Source of the DNA: Rhodovastum atsumiense
Lineage (GTDB): Bacteria > Pseudomonadota > Alphaproteobacteria > Acetobacterales > Acetobacteraceae
DNA: 64,000 bases
Reading direction: 5' to 3'
Assembly (NCBI RefSeq): GCF_937425535.1
Contig: NZ_OW485601.1
Coordinates: 115,001 to 179,000, forward strand
The number at the start of each line of letters is the position of its first letter. Position 1 is the stretch's first letter. The notes beneath the pieces are model-generated. The model did not search any database. It saw only the letters and a program-made list of their open reading frames with translations, and was not told the DNA's origin. Below are positions 16,451 through 25,911 of the stretch, piece after piece. The position numbers and the translations under genes were made by a program.

Positions 16451-18460
16451 TCAGCCCGGCGCCGGCACCGCCTGCGGCGTGTCCATGTGCCCTGCCTCCG
16501 CGGGCGCCGGCTGTTCCGCCTTCGTGGCCTTGCGCGCCGCCTCCAGGCAGGCCTGCACGGTGTCGCGCAGCGTCGTCGTGTAGGTGCTGGCCCCGAGCGC
16601 GGCCCGCAACTGCTCGTCGCGGAGCACGGCCGCCTCGGCCGGCCAGAACCCGACCAGGGTCGGCGCGCCGGGCAGGCGCGCCTGCAGGCGCCGCAGCAGG
16701 TAGCGCAGATGCGACGGCGTGCCGGCGATGTCGAGATAGGTAAAGCAGATCATGGCGGCGTCGGAGATGTCGAGGCTGCCGACCCGCGCGCGTGAAACGG
16801 CGTCGTGCGGCAGCACCCGCGCCCCCAGCCCGTGCTTGCGCAGCAACTGCGCCAGCATGGCGGCGGCCGCCTCGTCGAGAGGCCCGCGCCCGGCGATGCA
16901 CAGCACCGCGCCCTCCCCTTGCCAGGCGGAGGGCAGCGCCTCGCGCTCCGGCAAGGACACATCCAGGGCCGGGCTGGATGGCAGGGCACGTTCCGCGGCC
17001 GAGGGAGGCATGGGATCGGCGATGGGAGCTTCAGGGCGCGGATCACTGTCGTCATGTCCTTCGAGGTCATCGACCAGCGACCGCACCGCCTCGCGGACGC
17101 GATCCATCTGCGCCGGGCCCAGCACGCCGCGCTGCGCGTCGCCCACGGCCAGATGCAGCCCCTTCAGCGCCACCTCGTCATAATAGGAGGCCAGGGAACG
17201 TTCCCGCAGCAGCAGCTCCGCCTGGTCCAACGCCTCGTCGGGATCGTCCGCCAGCATGCGTTGGTAGAAATTCTCGACCGGTGTCAGCGCCGGGCGGTCG
17301 CCGAGCAGCACGTCGAGGAATTCCATGTGCTCCACATAGCGGCCCAGCACGACCAGCAGCAGGGTCAATGGCGTGGCCAGCAGCAGGCCGATCGGCCCCC
17401 AGAGCCAGGTCCAGAAGGTGGCGGCGACCACCACCGCGAAGGGCGAGAGGCCGGTGGAACGGCCATAGACGACGGGTTCGATCACATGGCCGATCAGCGG
17501 CTCGACCACCAGGTAGAGCGCCGCCGTCCACAGCATCATCGACCATCCCGGATCGACCGCCGCCGCGATGGCCAGCGGCAGCGCGGCGGACAGCAGCGAG
17601 CCGACATAGGGAACGAAGCGCAGCAGCGCGCCGAGAATGCCCCACAGCGCCGGCGACGGCACGCCGATCAGGAACAGCCCGAAGCCGACGATGACGCCGA
17701 AGCTGGCATTGATGGCAAGCTGGAACAGGAAGTAGCGGCTGAGGCGCCCGGCCGCCTCGTCCATCGCCGCCGTGGTGCGATGCAGATCCCGTGATCCGAA
17801 CAGCCGGATCAGGCGGTCGCGCAGATCCTCGCGCTGCAGCAGGATGAACACGGCGAAGATGAAGACGATGGCCGTGGTCGACAACGGCCCCAGCACCGGC
17901 GAAAGGACCCGCTCGGCCACCTGCAGCGGCGAAGAGGCGGGTTCGTGCACTTCCACGGGCAGTGGGGCGCGGCCCTGCTGGAACGGTGTCCGCGCCGAGG
18001 GGGACGCGGGCGTGGTTTCCGTCGGCCCGCCGCTGGCGCGTTCCACCTGCCGTCCCACGCCGCGGATGATCTCCGTCAGGCGGCCGATGGTGACATCGCG
18101 CACCGCGCCGACCTTCTGCTCGATCGTCACCTGGTACCGCGGCATCTCCCGCGCCAGGTCGGCGACCTGCATCCCGATCAGCGTGCCGAGCGAAAGGATC
18201 ACGCACAGCGCGACCACCACCGCGAGCAGCACGGCAGGCACGCGGCCCAGCCGCAGGCGGCGGAGCAGCCCGACCAGGGGCGCCAGCACGAAGGACAGCA
18301 GGATGGCCAGGGTGACCGGGATCAGCACCTCGCGGCCCAGATAGAGCGCCGCCACCACCACCACGCCCACCGCCAGCGCGAGCAGGCGGCCAAGCCCCGG
18401 CGTCTCGGCCGGCGGTACCCGGGCGGGGGCACGAAATCGCGAGGCGCTGTCATCGGACAT
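16451..18460 (-). CDS. AI-2E family transporter with C-terminal cytosolic extension
   Basis: The first ~370 residues form an AI-2E (PerM/TqsA-like) membrane protein: paired helices at the N-terminus (LLALAVGVVVVAALYLG, VLIPVTLAILLSFVLAPLVGL), a periplasmic loop, and the conserved FVPYVGSLLSAALPLAIAA and YLVVEPLIGHVIEPVVYG segments. An unusual C-terminal half (about 400-669) follows. It has a helical segment (LADDPDEALDQAELLLRERSL) and an alpha/beta domain (AVLCIAGRGPLDEAAAAMLAQLL ... AMICFTYLDIAGTPSHLRYLLRRL ... TLVGFWP) that resembles a Rossmann or B12-binding-like fold without obvious ligand residues. Export function and substrate are uncertain. It lies 41 bases after the helicase gene and is probably co-transcribed. 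The start at 18460 follows GGGAAA. Confidence 0.85.
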   Translation of the reverse strand: MSDDSASRFRAPARVPPAETPGLGRLLALAVGVVVVAALYLGREVLIPVTLAILLSFVLAPLVGLLRRLRLGRVPAVLLAVVVALCVILSLGTLIGMQVADLAREMPRYQVTIEQKVGAVRDVTIGRLTEIIRGVGRQVERASGGPTETTPASPSARTPFQQGRAPLPVEVHEPASSPLQVAERVLSPVLGPLSTTAIVFIFAVFILLQREDLRDRLIRLFGSRDLHRTTAAMDEAAGRLSRYFLFQLAINASFGVIVGFGLFLIGVPSPALWGILGALLRFVPYVGSLLSAALPLAIAAAVDPGWSMMLWTAALYLVVEPLIGHVIEPVVYGRSTGLSPFAVVVAATFWTWLWGPIGLLLATPLTLLLVVLGRYVEHMEFLDVLLGDRPALTPVENFYQRMLADDPDEALDQAELLLRERSLASYYDEVALKGLHLAVGDAQRGVLGPAQMDRVREAVRSLVDDLEGHDDSDPRPEAPIADPMPPSAAERALPSSPALDVSLPEREALPSAWQGEGAVLCIAGRGPLDEAAAAMLAQLLRKHGLGARVLPHDAVSRARVGSLDISDAAMICFTYLDIAGTPSHLRYLLRRLQARLPGAPTLVGFWPAEAAVLRDEQLRAALGASTYTTTLRDTVQACLEAARKATKAEQPAPAEAGHMDTPQAVPAPG

Positions 18461-18501
18461 GCGGATTTCCCGGTCGCGCTGGCCCCGGTCGGCCGACAAG
18501 G

Positions 18502-21500
18502 TCACGGCCCGGCGGACTGCTCAACACGGGCGGAGCGACACGGTTCCGTTTGTCGGATGGCCGTGACCGGCACCACCTCCACCGGCAGCATCGCCAGTTC
18601 GGCCACGAGCTCGCTGGCGGCCGTCCAGCGGGCGCGGTCGCCTACCACATAAAGGCGCCGCTGCGCCCGGGTCACGGCGACGTTGAGGATGTTGGGAGTG
18701 AAGCTGGCCCAGCGGATGGCACCGTCCGAAGTGCCGCCCAGCGCCAGGATGACGGTCTCCCTCTCCCGGCCCTGGAAGGCATGCACCGTTCCCACCGCCT
18801 TCCGTCCCCAGGCAAGCACGCGCTCTTTCGGGGCCTGCGCCGCGAGGTCCTGGCAGAGCAGCCGCCGCAACTCCTCGGCGACGGAGCGGAACGGCGAGAT
18901 CACGAACAGCGGCGGCAGCCCGTCAGTGTCCACCAGCCCGGCGGCGAGGCAGGCCGCGACCAGATCCCGCACCACCGCGCCCTGTTCGGGAATGAAATGC
19001 TTCGGGCCACCACTTTTGGTCCCGACATCGATCCAACGGCTCGGGCCGAGCAAGGGCCGGGACACCGTCAGCGCCGCCTCGGCCGCCGCCTTGTCGCGGG
19101 CCAGCACCATGCCGCCGGCATAGGCGAGCCGGTTGGAGATCCCGAACATCGGCTCCACGCAGCGCCGGTGTACCCGGAGCGGACAGCCAACCCAGACCGG
19201 GGCCCCGCGATGCGAGCGCACCCAGGCCCCGTACCGGCTGGCCGTATCGGCCAGGGTCTGCGCCGAGGCCAGGGTCGCGCGATGGCGATCCGGCACCCCG
19301 CGCCGCTGCGCCAGCTTTGCATCGGCGTTGCGGTCCATCGCCACCACCGGCTCCACCTGGAACGGGTCGCCGACCACCACGGCCCGGCGCGCCCGCCATA
19401 CCGCACCCACGGCCTGGTGCGGCACCGCCTGGCCGGCCTCGTCCAGCAACAGCCAGGGAATGCTCCCCGCCCCCATGTGCGGGAAGGTCCGCGACAAGGA
19501 AGCGAAGGTGGTGGAGACCACCGGCGTGACCAGCGCCAGCGTGGCCCACAGATGCGCCGCCGCCTTCTGCACGACCGGCTGCACCTCCGGACGGCCCATC
19601 AGCATGTCCAGCGCCACCCGCAGGTTGCGATCGAACAGCTCCGGCCCGGCGGCGCAGACGAAGGCGAAATGCACGCGCATCGCCGAGACGAACAGCCGGG
19701 CCCGCGCCTCCGCCAGCGTCCGGCTGGATCCGGGCAGCATCGCCTGCCGGACCGCCTCGTCCGGTTCGCCCGCCACCGCCGCGACGGTCACCAGTTCCGG
19801 ATGGCGCTCCGCCAGCCGCGCCGCGGCTTCCTGCGCCGCATCCGCCTGCAGCCGCAGCTCCGCGAGCGCCGTTTCGGCTGCTTCGGCGCCCTGCCGGGCC
19901 CGCTCATGCGCCGTTCGCGCCACGCGCCGTGCCTGCTCGGCGTCGCTCAGGCCGCGCTCGGCACCCGCCCGCAGCGTGACCGCCTCGGCGAGCAGGTCCT
20001 TCCAGCGTGCGGTGCGCCACCCCAGCAACGAGCCGAGGCCGGTGGGCCTGGCCTCGCGCGCCAGGTCGACACTTCTGTCGGCGCGGTCGAACGCCGCCTT
20101 CGCATCAGCCCAGGCCACCTCCGCGGCGTCATCGTCGGCCACGGCCCGCCGCAATGTCGCCGCCGCCTGCGCCGCCACCGCCTCGACGGCGACAAGGCGG
20201 GCGGGCAGGTCCGGATCGACCGGCCCTTCCGCGGCGGCCACCTCGGCGCGCAGCGCCTCCACCGCCGCCAGACAGCGCAGGAAGTCTTCCCGGGCCGCGC
20301 GCCAGTCCACCCCCTGGCGCCGCGCCTCCTCCAGTTGCCGGAAAACATTGCAGGCGGCGCGCTGCCCCTTGCGCGGCCCTTTCTGTTCATGCGCGTCCAT
20401 GATGCGCACGAAGCGGGCCTTGTTGGCGACACGGCCGAGCGGCGCCGACATCAATCCCCAGGCCCGGCGCTCCACCGGCGCCGCCTCCTCCGAGTCCTCC
20501 TCCTCGGCATCTCCGCCCTCGCCGGGCCGAAGCTGCAACAGCGCGTCGGCGGTCTCGCCGAGGAAACGGAAGCCGTCCAGCAGGCGTTCCTCCACCTTCG
20601 CCGCACTTGGCAGTTCGCGCGTGATGTTCTCGACCGCACCATTGTTGCTGCTCGCCACCACGATGAGATGATCGAGCAGGCTCTCGTGCAGTCCATGCAC
20701 CCAGCCCAGCGGCGTGTTCCACATGTCACGCGCGAAGGCGTCGGCCGGATCGGCGAAGCCACAGAGCAACACGGCCCGGCGCGCCACCACCGCGGCGACC
20801 AGATCCATCAGCAGCGTCGTCTTGCCGGTGCCGGGCGGCCCGTTGACGGCGAGCAATCCCCCATCGGCAAGGTCGGCCACCGCGAGATCGACGGCGAGCT
20901 GCTGCATCAACGCCATGCTGTGCGCGGCGGGCCAGCGCGCGCGGGGATGCGTCCGGGCAGTGCAGGCAGTGGCGACGAAGCCGCGCCCGGTGCAGTCGCT
21001 GCGCTCGGGCGTGCCGGCCAGGTAGCGCGCGACCAGGCCGCCATTGCCGTTGCGCACGGCCCGCAGCACCAGCCGCAGGTCATCGAAATAGAAGCTGTCG
21101 ACAGGCGGGATCTCCGCCTTGCGGGGCTTCTCCCGGCGCAGCCGCGCCAGCCCGCCTTCCGCATCCGTGCCACCGCGCGATTCCACCTCGACGAACACGC
21201 TCGAGACCACCGAGCGCACGATCGCCTGCGGCAGGCCGGGCGAGAGGTCGCGCAGCCAGGTCAGGGTTTCGGCGGTCACGTCGTGCACGGCCCTGACGAA
21301 ACGTTCGTCGACCTGGCGATCGGCGCCGGCATAGGCATCCACGATCTCGTCGAAGATCGCCCGGGCGCCGCGGCGGAAGGTCTCCAGTTCGTCATCGAAA
21401 TCCAGCGGGGATCCTTCCCAGAGCCGCTCGAAGGCCAGCCCGAAGGCAGGCAGGCGCAGGCTGCCGGCGATCGCCATGCCGTCATGGCCCACTTCGAACA

Positions 21501-21870
21501 GGCCGGCGAAACCGAACCGCTTGCCCTTGATCACCGGCCGGGTGTCGTGGTCCTCCTCGGGATCGGTCGCCAGGGCGCGCACGATCTCGGCCTGATAGAG
21601 CTCCTTGCCGAACACGCCGAAGCGGACGAAGTGCCGGTAGCGCCGGTCCGGATGGCCGAACGCCTCGTCGCGCCAGGGAAAATCCCGATCCGGCACATGC
21701 CGCGCGACGAAGCTGGCAGCGGTATCCGTCTCGCCGTCCTCCTCGGCCTGTGGCGGCGTCAGCGCCTCGACATCCATCCAGTAAAGCAAGGTCCGCGCCG
21801 TGTCTTCCACCAGCCACGCCGGATCGGTCCGCGCCTCCTGTCGTTCCTTGCCCATTCCGAGGGCCCCCAT
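18502..21870 (-). CDS. Superfamily 1 DNA/RNA helicase (AAA_11/AAA_12 type)
   Basis: This large soluble ATPase has about 1122 aa. Walker A is GPPGTGKTTLLMDLVAA. About 450 residues later come LLLDEAGQAVPHQAVGA (Walker B, DEAG type of Upf1-like helicases) and VVVGDPFQVEPV. The C-terminal RecA domain has VGTVHAFQGRERETVILALGG and NVAVTRAQRRLYVVGD (motifs V/VI). The long insert between Walker A and B is Ala/Arg/Glu-rich and likely coiled coil (LRAEVAAAEGPVD, QARRVARTAHERARQGAEAAETALAEL). The ~300-residue N-terminal part has no domain I recognise. Starts at 21870 or 21855 are both possible. The target (DNA or RNA) and role, whether repair or defence, are open; no nuclease or methylase is adjacent. 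Confidence 0.88.
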   Translation of the reverse strand: MGALGMGKERQEARTDPAWLVEDTARTLLYWMDVEALTPPQAEEDGETDTAASFVARHVPDRDFPWRDEAFGHPDRRYRHFVRFGVFGKELYQAEIVRALATDPEEDHDTRPVIKGKRFGFAGLFEVGHDGMAIAGSLRLPAFGLAFERLWEGSPLDFDDELETFRRGARAIFDEIVDAYAGADRQVDERFVRAVHDVTAETLTWLRDLSPGLPQAIVRSVVSSVFVEVESRGGTDAEGGLARLRREKPRKAEIPPVDSFYFDDLRLVLRAVRNGNGGLVARYLAGTPERSDCTGRGFVATACTARTHPRARWPAAHSMALMQQLAVDLAVADLADGGLLAVNGPPGTGKTTLLMDLVAAVVARRAVLLCGFADPADAFARDMWNTPLGWVHGLHESLLDHLIVVASSNNGAVENITRELPSAAKVEERLLDGFRFLGETADALLQLRPGEGGDAEEEDSEEAAPVERRAWGLMSAPLGRVANKARFVRIMDAHEQKGPRKGQRAACNVFRQLEEARRQGVDWRAAREDFLRCLAAVEALRAEVAAAEGPVDPDLPARLVAVEAVAAQAAATLRRAVADDDAAEVAWADAKAAFDRADRSVDLAREARPTGLGSLLGWRTARWKDLLAEAVTLRAGAERGLSDAEQARRVARTAHERARQGAEAAETALAELRLQADAAQEAAARLAERHPELVTVAAVAGEPDEAVRQAMLPGSSRTLAEARARLFVSAMRVHFAFVCAAGPELFDRNLRVALDMLMGRPEVQPVVQKAAAHLWATLALVTPVVSTTFASLSRTFPHMGAGSIPWLLLDEAGQAVPHQAVGAVWRARRAVVVGDPFQVEPVVAMDRNADAKLAQRRGVPDRHRATLASAQTLADTASRYGAWVRSHRGAPVWVGCPLRVHRRCVEPMFGISNRLAYAGGMVLARDKAAAEAALTVSRPLLGPSRWIDVGTKSGGPKHFIPEQGAVVRDLVAACLAAGLVDTDGLPPLFVISPFRSVAEELRRLLCQDLAAQAPKERVLAWGRKAVGTVHAFQGRERETVILALGGTSDGAIRWASFTPNILNVAVTRAQRRLYVVGDRARWTAASELVAELAMLPVEVVPVTAIRQTEPCRSARVEQSAGP

Positions 21871-22058
21871 GGCGTCAGCCGGCAGGCTAGAGCGGTTCCA
21901 GGCCGACCGACAACGGGCAGTGCGGTTTAGCCATTTGTTATAAGGCACAATTTCATTGGCGCAGCGCCTCGTGGCGGCGCCACACGGGCGAACCCGGGAG
22001 GGGAAACAACGCAATGCGGTTGCACAGCCGGATGCGACACCAGATATGACGTCCACCG

Positions 22059-22865
22059 ATGTCCATTCTCAAAGCCGGCCTCCTGCTCTTCGCCCTGTTC
22101 TTCGTCCTGCCGCTCGGCATCTCGGCGGCACTGCATCGCTTCAGGGGTGTCGGCGCGGATTGGTGGACCGCCGACCGATCCAGCGCCGGCCTGTTGCCGC
22201 CGGCCGCGCAGCATCGGGACGCCGTGGTACGGATCTTCGCCGCCCCCACGGTGCGCTGGCGCGGCATCTTCGCGGTGCATTGCTGGATCGTTCTCAAGCC
22301 CGAGGGGGCAAGCGCCTATACGCGCTACGACTACACCGCCTGGGGCGATCCGATCCGGGTGAACGGCTTCGCCCCGGATGGGCGCTGGTTCGGGCGCGTC
22401 CCCGAAACCGTCTTCGCCGCCGACGGCCCGGCGGCGTCCGCCCTGATTCCGCGGATGCAGGCCGCCATCGCGGGCTATGCCTGGCGCAACCAGGGGGATT
22501 ACCGGGCCTGGCCGGGCCCGAACTCCAACACCTTCGTCGCCGCGGTGATGGATGCCGTGGCGGAGATCCCGATCACCTTGCCGCCAACGGCCATCGGCAA
22601 GGACTACCCCTATGACGGGCGCTGGCTGCGCCTGACGCCATCGGGCACGGGTCTCCGCCTGACCCTCGGCGGTTATGCCGGCCTGACCCTGGGCTGGGTG
22701 GAAGGGATCGAGGTGAACATCCTCGGCGCGGTCGCGGGGGTCGATATCCGCCGTCCCGCCCTCAAGCTTCCAGGCCTCGGGCGGTTCGGGCTGCGGGGAC
22801 CGGACGGGGCATCGAACCCGCTTTCCCCGCCCCTCTATCCGGCCCCCCCCGGGGATGGGCGCTGA
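22059..22865 (+). CDS. DUF3750 family membrane-anchored protein
   Basis: This 268-aa protein has one N-terminal membrane segment (ILKAGLLLFALFFVLPLGISAAL), so it is anchored with most of it outside the cytoplasm. Conserved-looking blocks are AAPTVRWRGIFAVHCWIVLKP, YAWRNQGDYRAWPGPNSNTF and GLTLGGYAGLTLGWVEGIEVNILG, which I associate with the DUF3750 family of unknown function. The end is Pro-rich. It is divergent from the helicase gene, with about 190 bases between starts, and precedes glgX by 112 bases. No function can be given. Confidence 0.75.
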   Translation: MSILKAGLLLFALFFVLPLGISAALHRFRGVGADWWTADRSSAGLLPPAAQHRDAVVRIFAAPTVRWRGIFAVHCWIVLKPEGASAYTRYDYTAWGDPIRVNGFAPDGRWFGRVPETVFAADGPAASALIPRMQAAIAGYAWRNQGDYRAWPGPNSNTFVAAVMDAVAEIPITLPPTAIGKDYPYDGRWLRLTPSGTGLRLTLGGYAGLTLGWVEGIEVNILGAVAGVDIRRPALKLPGLGRFGLRGPDGASNPLSPPLYPAPPGDGR

Positions 22866-22977
22866 AGCAGGGCACCGTACACCCCCCTCCCGAGTTGCGA
22901 CGCAACGAAGATGCGATGCATCCGTTGTCTCACCGCTGATCGAAACGGGGCCAAAGCATGCGTGACGGAGCGGGGGA

Positions 22978-25227
22978 ATGAACCGGGTGGACAGCGTGAA
23001 ACTGCCAGAGGCGCCCCAGGTGATGCGGCGCTCGCGGATCCGCGAGGGGCTGCCGAACCCGCGTGGCGTCACCTGGGACGGGCTCGGGGTGAACTTCGCC
23101 CTGTTCTCGGCCCATGCCACCAAGGTCGAGCTCTGCCTGTTCGATGATGCCGGCGAGACGGAAATCGAGCGCATCGAGCTGCCGGAGTTCACCGACGAGG
23201 TCTGGCACGGCTACCTGCCCGATGCCCGTCCGGGCACGGTCTACGGCTACCGCGTGCATGGCCCGTACGAACCGGACCAGGGGCATCGGTTCAATCCCAA
23301 CAAGCTCCTGCTCGATCCTTATGCCCGCGCCATCGTCGGCGACCTGAGCTGGGGGCCGGAAGTCTTCGGCTATCAGCTTGAAACCGGCGATGACCTGACC
23401 TTCGACGAACGCGACAGCGCGCCGCTGATGCCGAAATGCCAGGTTGTCGACCCGGCCTTCACCTGGGGCCGTGAACGCCGCCCCACCGTGCCGTGGGAAC
23501 GGACCATCATCTACGAAACGCACGTCAAGGGCTTCACCCAGTTGCATCCCGCGCTGCCCGAGGACATGCACGGCACCTATGCCGGCCTGGCCGCGCCGGA
23601 GGTGCTGGCCTATCTGCGCGAGCTTGGCGTCACATCTGTCGAGTTGCTGCCCATCCATACCTTCGTCAACGACGCGCTGCTGATCGACAAGGGCCTGACG
23701 AATTACTGGGGTTACAACACGATCGGCTTCTTCGCCCCGGTCCGACGCTATGCGCGCAGCCCGGTCACGGTGGCCGCCGAGTTCAAGGAAATGGTGGCGC
23801 GGCTGCACGACGCCGGGCTCGAGGTGATCCTGGACGTCGTCTACAACCACACCGCCGAAGGCAACGAGCGCGGCCCGACGCTGAGCTTCAAGGGGATCGA
23901 CAACGCCAGCTACTACCGGCTGCTGCCCGACCAGAAGCGCTACTACATCAACGAAACCGGCACCGGGAACACCTTCAATCTCTCGCACCCGCGCGTGCTG
24001 CAGCTGGTGACCGACAGCCTGCGCTACTGGGCCACCGAGATGCACGTGGACGGGTTCCGCTTCGACCTCGCCACCATTCTCGGCCGCGAGCCCTATGGTT
24101 TCGACGAGGGCGGCGGATTCCTCGATTCCTGCCGGCAGGATCCGGTGCTGTCCTCGGTCAAGCTGATCGCCGAGCCCTGGGACATCGGCCCGGGCGGGTA
24201 CCAGGTGGGTGGCTTCCCCCCGGGCTGGGCGGAATGGAACGACCGCTTCCGCGACACCGTGCGCGCCTTCTGGAAGGGCGACGCCGGCCAGGCGGCGGAA
24301 CTCGCATCCCGCCTGACCGCATCGGGGGACAAGTTCAACCGGCGCGGCCGCAAGCCCTGGGCGAGCGTGAACTTCGTCACCGCCCATGACGGCTTCACCC
24401 TCACCGACCTCGTCTCCTACAACGACAAGCACAACGAGGCGAACGGCGAGGACAACCGCGACGGCCATTCCGACAACCTGTCCTGGAACCACGGCGCGGA
24501 AGGGCCGACCGAGGATCCGGAGATCCAGGCGCTGCGGGAGCGGCAGAAGCGCAACATGCTGGCAACGCTGCTGCTTGCCCAGGGAACGCCGATGCTGCTC
24601 GCCGGCGATGAGTTCGGCCGCACCCAGCAGGGTAACAACAACACCTATTGCCAGGACAACGAGCTGAACTGGGTAAATTGGACCGGCATCGACGCGAAGG
24701 ACCGCGACCTCGCCGCCTTCGTGCGCAAGCTGATCGCCCTGCGCCAGGCTTTCCCGACCCTGCGCCGCGGCCGTTTCCTGACCGGCACCTACAACGACGC
24801 GGTCGGCGTCAAGGACATCACCTGGCTGACGCCCGCGGGAACCGAAATGCAGGCGGACCACTGGACCGACCCGAATGCGCGCTGCTTCGGCATGGTGCTG
24901 GATGGGCGGGCCCAGGCCACGGGGATCCGCCGCCCGGCCGCGGACGCGACGCTGCTGCAGGTGCTGAACGCGCATCACGACGTGGTCGCGTTCTCCCTGC
25001 CGGAGCCGCCGGCCGGGCAGCGCTGGCTGCTGCTGGTGGACACCAACCGGCCGGATATCGACGAACCCGAACCGTTCGAGTTCGGCCATCCCTACATGGT
25101 GACCGGCCGTTCCCTGCTGCTGTTCGTGCTGCGCCCGGAGCGGGGTGGCGGCGCGATCCTGGCCGCGGCCCGTTCGGCCCTGCTCGCCGGAACCGAACCC
25201 CCGATCCTGGCCGACCACCCGACGTAA
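22978..25227 (+). CDS. glgX: Glycogen debranching enzyme (GlgX/isoamylase family)
   Basis: This 749-aa GH13 enzyme hydrolyses alpha-1,6 branches in glycogen or limit dextrin. An N-terminal CBM48 domain (GVTWDGLGVNFALFSAHATKVELCLFDD) precedes the catalytic barrel. The triad is seen as Asp363 (HVDGFRFDLATILGRE), Glu399 (LIAEPWDIGPGGYQVG) and the HD of FVTAHDGFTLTDLVSYNDKHN; ILDVVYNHTAEGNERGP and GDEFGRTQQGNNNTYCQDN are also typical of GlgX/TreX. GGAG precedes the ATG at 22978. The released linear maltodextrins are substrates for TreY and the Mak-TreZ-MalQ fusion encoded 8 kb downstream, so it probably works in the same glycogen-to-trehalose route. A double-hairpin repeat starts 20 bases after the stop. 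Confidence 0.96.
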   Translation: MNRVDSVKLPEAPQVMRRSRIREGLPNPRGVTWDGLGVNFALFSAHATKVELCLFDDAGETEIERIELPEFTDEVWHGYLPDARPGTVYGYRVHGPYEPDQGHRFNPNKLLLDPYARAIVGDLSWGPEVFGYQLETGDDLTFDERDSAPLMPKCQVVDPAFTWGRERRPTVPWERTIIYETHVKGFTQLHPALPEDMHGTYAGLAAPEVLAYLRELGVTSVELLPIHTFVNDALLIDKGLTNYWGYNTIGFFAPVRRYARSPVTVAAEFKEMVARLHDAGLEVILDVVYNHTAEGNERGPTLSFKGIDNASYYRLLPDQKRYYINETGTGNTFNLSHPRVLQLVTDSLRYWATEMHVDGFRFDLATILGREPYGFDEGGGFLDSCRQDPVLSSVKLIAEPWDIGPGGYQVGGFPPGWAEWNDRFRDTVRAFWKGDAGQAAELASRLTASGDKFNRRGRKPWASVNFVTAHDGFTLTDLVSYNDKHNEANGEDNRDGHSDNLSWNHGAEGPTEDPEIQALRERQKRNMLATLLLAQGTPMLLAGDEFGRTQQGNNNTYCQDNELNWVNWTGIDAKDRDLAAFVRKLIALRQAFPTLRRGRFLTGTYNDAVGVKDITWLTPAGTEMQADHWTDPNARCFGMVLDGRAQATGIRRPAADATLLQVLNAHHDVVAFSLPEPPAGQRWLLLVDTNRPDIDEPEPFEFGHPYMVTGRSLLLFVLRPERGGGAILAAARSALLAGTEPPILADHPT

Positions 25228-25247
25228 AATCTGTGCCGCGCAGCGCG

Positions 25248-25299
25248 AATGGGATCCAAGGGCCTTGTGGCCCTTGGTCGGTCCAGGGCGAAGCCCTGG
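25248..25299 (+). repeat. Double-hairpin intergenic repeat, copy A (behind glgX)
   Basis: It begins AATGGGATCCAAGGGCC and contains two adjacent stems: CCAAGGGCC/GGCCCTTGG (25256-25277) and CCAGGGC/GCCCTGG (25283-25299). A second copy in the opposite orientation lies behind treY (33781-33837). It probably acts as a REP-like RNA 3' element or terminator, or is a parasitic repeat. Confidence 0.75.
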
Positions 25300-25444
25300 C
25301 CTTGCCTTTGGTCATCCTACCTTCACAACCCTGTCACCTGGGTTTGCCTCCCCCGCCATAGCTGCTACGGAACCGCGCAAAAGGCGAATCGGGTGTCTCC
25401 GATTTTGGCATTTTGCCCACCGATTGCCACTGGCAGCTGGAGAG

Positions 25445-25816
25445 ATGACGCAAAACGAGGCAGAGGCGGATCCAATCGCCGTCAAGGCTGAAGCGGCGCG
25501 CGCGGCGCTCGCCGGATTGGCCCCCGCTGGCTTCTTCGAGGACAGGCCGGGCCGGGCGATGCTGCTGGTGACGCAGGAAACCGTGGGCATGTCCCTGTCC
25601 ATGGCGGTGCGCTCCTGCGCGCTCACCCGGCAGATTCCGGCCGTGGCGCATTTGCTGCGGGATCTGCGGGCGGAACTGGCCCGGCGGCTCGGCGAGGACC
25701 GCGTCACCCAGTTGCGTGGCAGCATCAGCAGCGGCACCCCGCCCTGGTTCGAGGCGATCGACCACAAAGGGCGGGTGGTCGTCTCCGGGGAACGTCCCGA
25801 TACCTGGACCGCCTGA
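25445..25816 (+). CDS. Hypothetical protein, 123 aa
   Basis: This is a small soluble protein with no family I recognise. The ATG at 25445 follows GGAGAG closely; the longer frame reaches back into glgX and is not credible. Visible features are an Ala-rich helix (AVKAEAARAALAGLAPAGFF), RAMLLVTQETVGMSLSMAVRSCALTRQIPAVAHLLRDLRAELARRL, and a C-terminal strand region (FEAIDHKGRVVVSGERPDTW). It has no signal peptide or membrane helix. It sits alone between the repeat behind glgX and the transglutaminase gene. Confidence 0.65.
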   Translation: MTQNEAEADPIAVKAEAARAALAGLAPAGFFEDRPGRAMLLVTQETVGMSLSMAVRSCALTRQIPAVAHLLRDLRAELARRLGEDRVTQLRGSISSGTPPWFEAIDHKGRVVVSGERPDTWTA

Positions 25817-25911
25817 CTCCCTTGAACGGCTCCTGAGCAGATGATTCGGCCCCCAGGGTAAACTCCTTCCCTGCACCGGCATTCTGTCGCTTGCCCCTTC
25901 AAGGCGCAGCA

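Noticed and set aside
18550-21930. 1126-aa open frame on the plus strand opposite the helicase
   Set aside because: Antisense shadow; the minus strand has Walker A, Walker B and helicase motifs in order.
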